A stretch of 25,500 nt of DNA, from NCBI GenBank assembly GCA_002450905.1, contig DKAT01000025.1, forward strand, positions 4,837 through 30,336, read 5' to 3'. This DNA is from Spirochaetia bacterium UBA6919 (lineage in GTDB: Bacteria; Spirochaetota; UBA6919). The notes beneath the pieces are model-generated. The model had not been told where the DNA came from. It saw only the letters and a list, made by a program, of their open reading frames with translations, and ran no database searches. A program made the position numbers and the translations under genes. How positions within the stretch are numbered: the stretch's first letter is position 1; the number at the start of each line of letters is the position of its first letter. Positions 24,303-25,500 of this stretch are shown here, in pieces.

Positions 24303-24620
24303 AGTTAAGATTCCATAAAAACAGTACTTACAAAGAAATTAAGGTGATCTTATTTTTTTCTATACCAAATTTTGGTAAATATAATAAATATATAAAAAAG
24401 GTTTATGTATTGAAAGATTTTTTATTAAAATTCAGTTCAGTTGTTAAAATAATTTATATAGATTGATGTGGACTAGAATTTCAGACCACTTTCTTGAAAG
24501 CTTGTTGGAATCTGATTCTAAAATATTTTTATACCCTGTTATTATTTCTCCATATCAAACCCGAAAATATATATACAATAAGAATGAAATAGGTAACTTT
24601 GATTTTAAGGGGGGTATATT
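24303..24620. other. Divergent intergenic region (318 bp) between lolD and the 24621 gene
   Basis: A+T-rich. It holds a perfect palindrome, TACCAAA-T-TTTGGTA, at 24363-24377, and a possible 52-codon reading frame described separately. No consensus promoter pair was found in either direction. Confidence 0.45.
24363..24377. promoter_or_regulatory. Palindrome TACCAAA-T-TTTGGTA, possible operator
   Basis: Perfect 7-bp arms with a 1-nt centre, 61 nt upstream of the lolD start and 244 nt upstream of the 24621 gene. The half-site equals the inner part of the nadA operator arms, but the spacing (1 against 12) differs, so a shared regulator is doubtful. Confidence 0.3.
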
Positions 24621-24624
24621 GTGA
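24466..24624 (+). CDS. Possible small open reading frame (52 residues)
   Basis: ATG at 24466-24468 to TGA at 24622-24624, reading MWTRISDHFLESLLESDS at the start and ending KGGIL. Its stop codon overlaps the GTG of the 24621 gene, a layout typical of coupled genes. Against it: there is no clear ribosome site, the family is not recognised, and a frame of this length can occur by chance. The strong AAGGGGGG site of the 24621 gene lies inside it. Confidence 0.25.
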   Translation: MWTRISDHFLESLLESDSKIFLYPVIISPYQTRKYIYNKNEIGNFDFKGGIL

Positions 24625-25304
24625 AACGATTTGTCATTCATATATTGTTGTTTTCCATGTCTTTTGTGATCTTGATGTCTTATAAATTATTTCCGAACGA
24701 AAAAATGAGTCGCTGTCCTATTGAGCTTCATACTCAAACGGGTGCTCTCTATCTGAATGGTCAAAAGCTCCCAGATTATCAATTAAAATCAATTTATAAG
24801 ATTCTTGGGAAACCAGATCGGATTAGGAAGCATCCTAAAATCATTCGTATTGAAGAATGGCCCTATAAACGGGGCGGGAGAAGATCTTCATATACTTATA
24901 ATAGCCGGGATTATTATTATATATATGATCAATTAGGTATTCTCTTCCGAACGCGTAATTCTAGAGCCATCTTAAAAGAACCCAGCCAGATACTGATCTT
25001 CTATCAAAACAAACGAGAATTCAGCCACAGTGTACTTCCGCCGTATATCCCTGAAAAATATTATTCCAGTACTTTTAAAATCAATGATATCCTCCTTCAT
25101 CCCGATCAATCTGTCATATCGAATAAGATTCACTATAAAACACCTCAATTCAATTTGTTCAAGACCTTGTTCAAATCAACATCCTATACCATGATTATTG
25201 ATAGTATTTACAGCTATAGCGATAATACAGCAATCAGGATTTATTTGAATAACGGTCGTGAGAGTAAGCCTTCGTATGTAGAAATCATTTCAAGGAACAA
25301 ATAA
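24621..25304 (+). CDS. Hypothetical exported or membrane-anchored protein
   Basis: 227-residue protein starting at GTG, with a very strong ribosome site AAGGGGGG about 6 nt upstream that fixes the start. Residues 5-22 form a hydrophobic signal or anchor segment; no lipobox cysteine follows it closely. After it comes a domain with TGALYLNGQKLPDY (about 41-54), IYKILGKPDRIRK (about 59-71) and YYYIYDQLGILFRT (near 97-110), then a Ser/Tyr-rich C-terminal half with alternating strand patterns ending near SYVEIISRNK. The motif order resembles small exported proteins with a LNGxxL...LGKPxR...YDxLGI pattern that I recall as uncharacterised, so I give no function. It is divergent from lolD and is followed by a hairpin. 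Confidence 0.6.
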   Translation: MKRFVIHILLFSMSFVILMSYKLFPNEKMSRCPIELHTQTGALYLNGQKLPDYQLKSIYKILGKPDRIRKHPKIIRIEEWPYKRGGRRSSYTYNSRDYYYIYDQLGILFRTRNSRAILKEPSQILIFYQNKREFSHSVLPPYIPEKYYSSTFKINDILLHPDQSVISNKIHYKTPQFNLFKTLFKSTSYTMIIDSIYSYSDNTAIRIYLNNGRESKPSYVEIISRNK

Positions 25305-25342
25305 ATGTTTTTATTGAATTGGTTGAGTCACAACGATAAAGA

Positions 25343-25365
25343 ACCTCCTCCGAGATGGAGAAGGT
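25343..25365. terminator. Hairpin after the 24621 gene, possible terminator
   Basis: Arms ACCTCCTCC (25343-25351) and GGAGAAGGT (25357-25365) pair at 8 of 9 positions, with a 5-nt loop. It lies 38 nt after the stop of the 24621 gene and just beyond the stop of the possible minus-strand gene, where a two-way terminator would be expected. No U-tract follows. Confidence 0.35.
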
Positions 25366-25371
25366 AATCCA

Positions 25372-25500
25372 TTATGACCAGATTCTGGTGGTTCTGTCTG
25401 CCCAGCTTAGAGATGTGCCTGTGGAGAGGTCGGTGGGATGTACCCAGACTCCGAGGGTGCTGTTATATTTTGTCATATAGTAGGACATGAATAGCTGATA
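25372..25500 (-). CDS. Possible C-terminal end of a gene running in from the right edge
   Basis: The minus-strand frame is open from the window edge (25500) to a TAA at 25372-25374, 42 codons. It reads YQLFMSYYMTKYNSTLGV, then a Thr/Ser/Trp-rich end, TRIWS. The aromatic and Thr/Ser pattern would fit the end of an exported or beta-barrel protein. This segment is richer in G+C than the rest of the window. Other frames are also partly open here (a 43-codon plus frame from 25355), so the call is weak. Confidence 0.3.
   Translation of the reverse strand, partial: YQLFMSYYMTKYNSTLGVWVHPTDLSTGTSLSWADRTTRIWS

Noticed and set aside
25355..25486. Plus-strand 43-codon frame after the 24621 gene
   Set aside because: Starts inside the hairpin, has no ribosome site, and competes with a slightly more protein-like minus-strand frame.

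Overview
The window is A+T-rich (about 30% G+C by eye) and comes from a diderm bacterium. It has LolC/E- and LolD-type lipoprotein-export components, an LpxL/HtrB-like acyltransferase, a probable lipoprotein and several exported proteins. An AT-rich spirochaete or a relative fits the gene mix (membrane class III adenylate cyclase, cNMP-domain SulP, many-PAS kinase, relaxed lipobox), but no rRNA or other marker is present, so this is inference.

Layout. At 1-1219 (-) is a truncated LolC/E permease. Divergent from it is a good sigma70-type promoter and an operon of a tail-anchored protein plus YqeK (Ap4A hydrolase family). Next comes RibD, overlapping a tail-anchored TPR protein that is followed by a small coiled-coil protein. 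At 6141-7214 lies decayed coding sequence, one reading frame broken by six stop codons. YifB/ComM (-) follows. At 9141-11386 a SulP-STAS-cNMP transporter gene is split by a one-base frameshift. Then come a probable lipoprotein, a membrane adenylate cyclase, a TerB-like/AAA+ fusion protein and an exported protein (-). The nadA and MBL-hydrolase pair (-) is driven by a promoter whose -35 box sits inside a perfect inverted repeat. A 1167-residue REC/6xPAS histidine kinase (+) is followed by the acyltransferase (-), which overlaps a previously uncalled 55-residue gene. LolD (-), an exported protein (+) and possibly the tail of another gene (-) close the window.

How the genes may work together. 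Most are core or housekeeping: NAD synthesis, riboflavin synthesis, envelope biogenesis and lipoprotein export. The adenylate cyclase and the cNMP-domain SulP transporter, 1.3 kb apart, could form a local cAMP circuit, although the transporter frame is broken as read here. I see no CRISPR array, tRNA, rRNA, transposase or obvious defence locus. The non-ordinary signals are the SulP frameshift, the decayed frame, a dispersed element with three 11-bp units found twice, the nadA operator, the uncalled small gene and a GC-rich palindromic hairpin.
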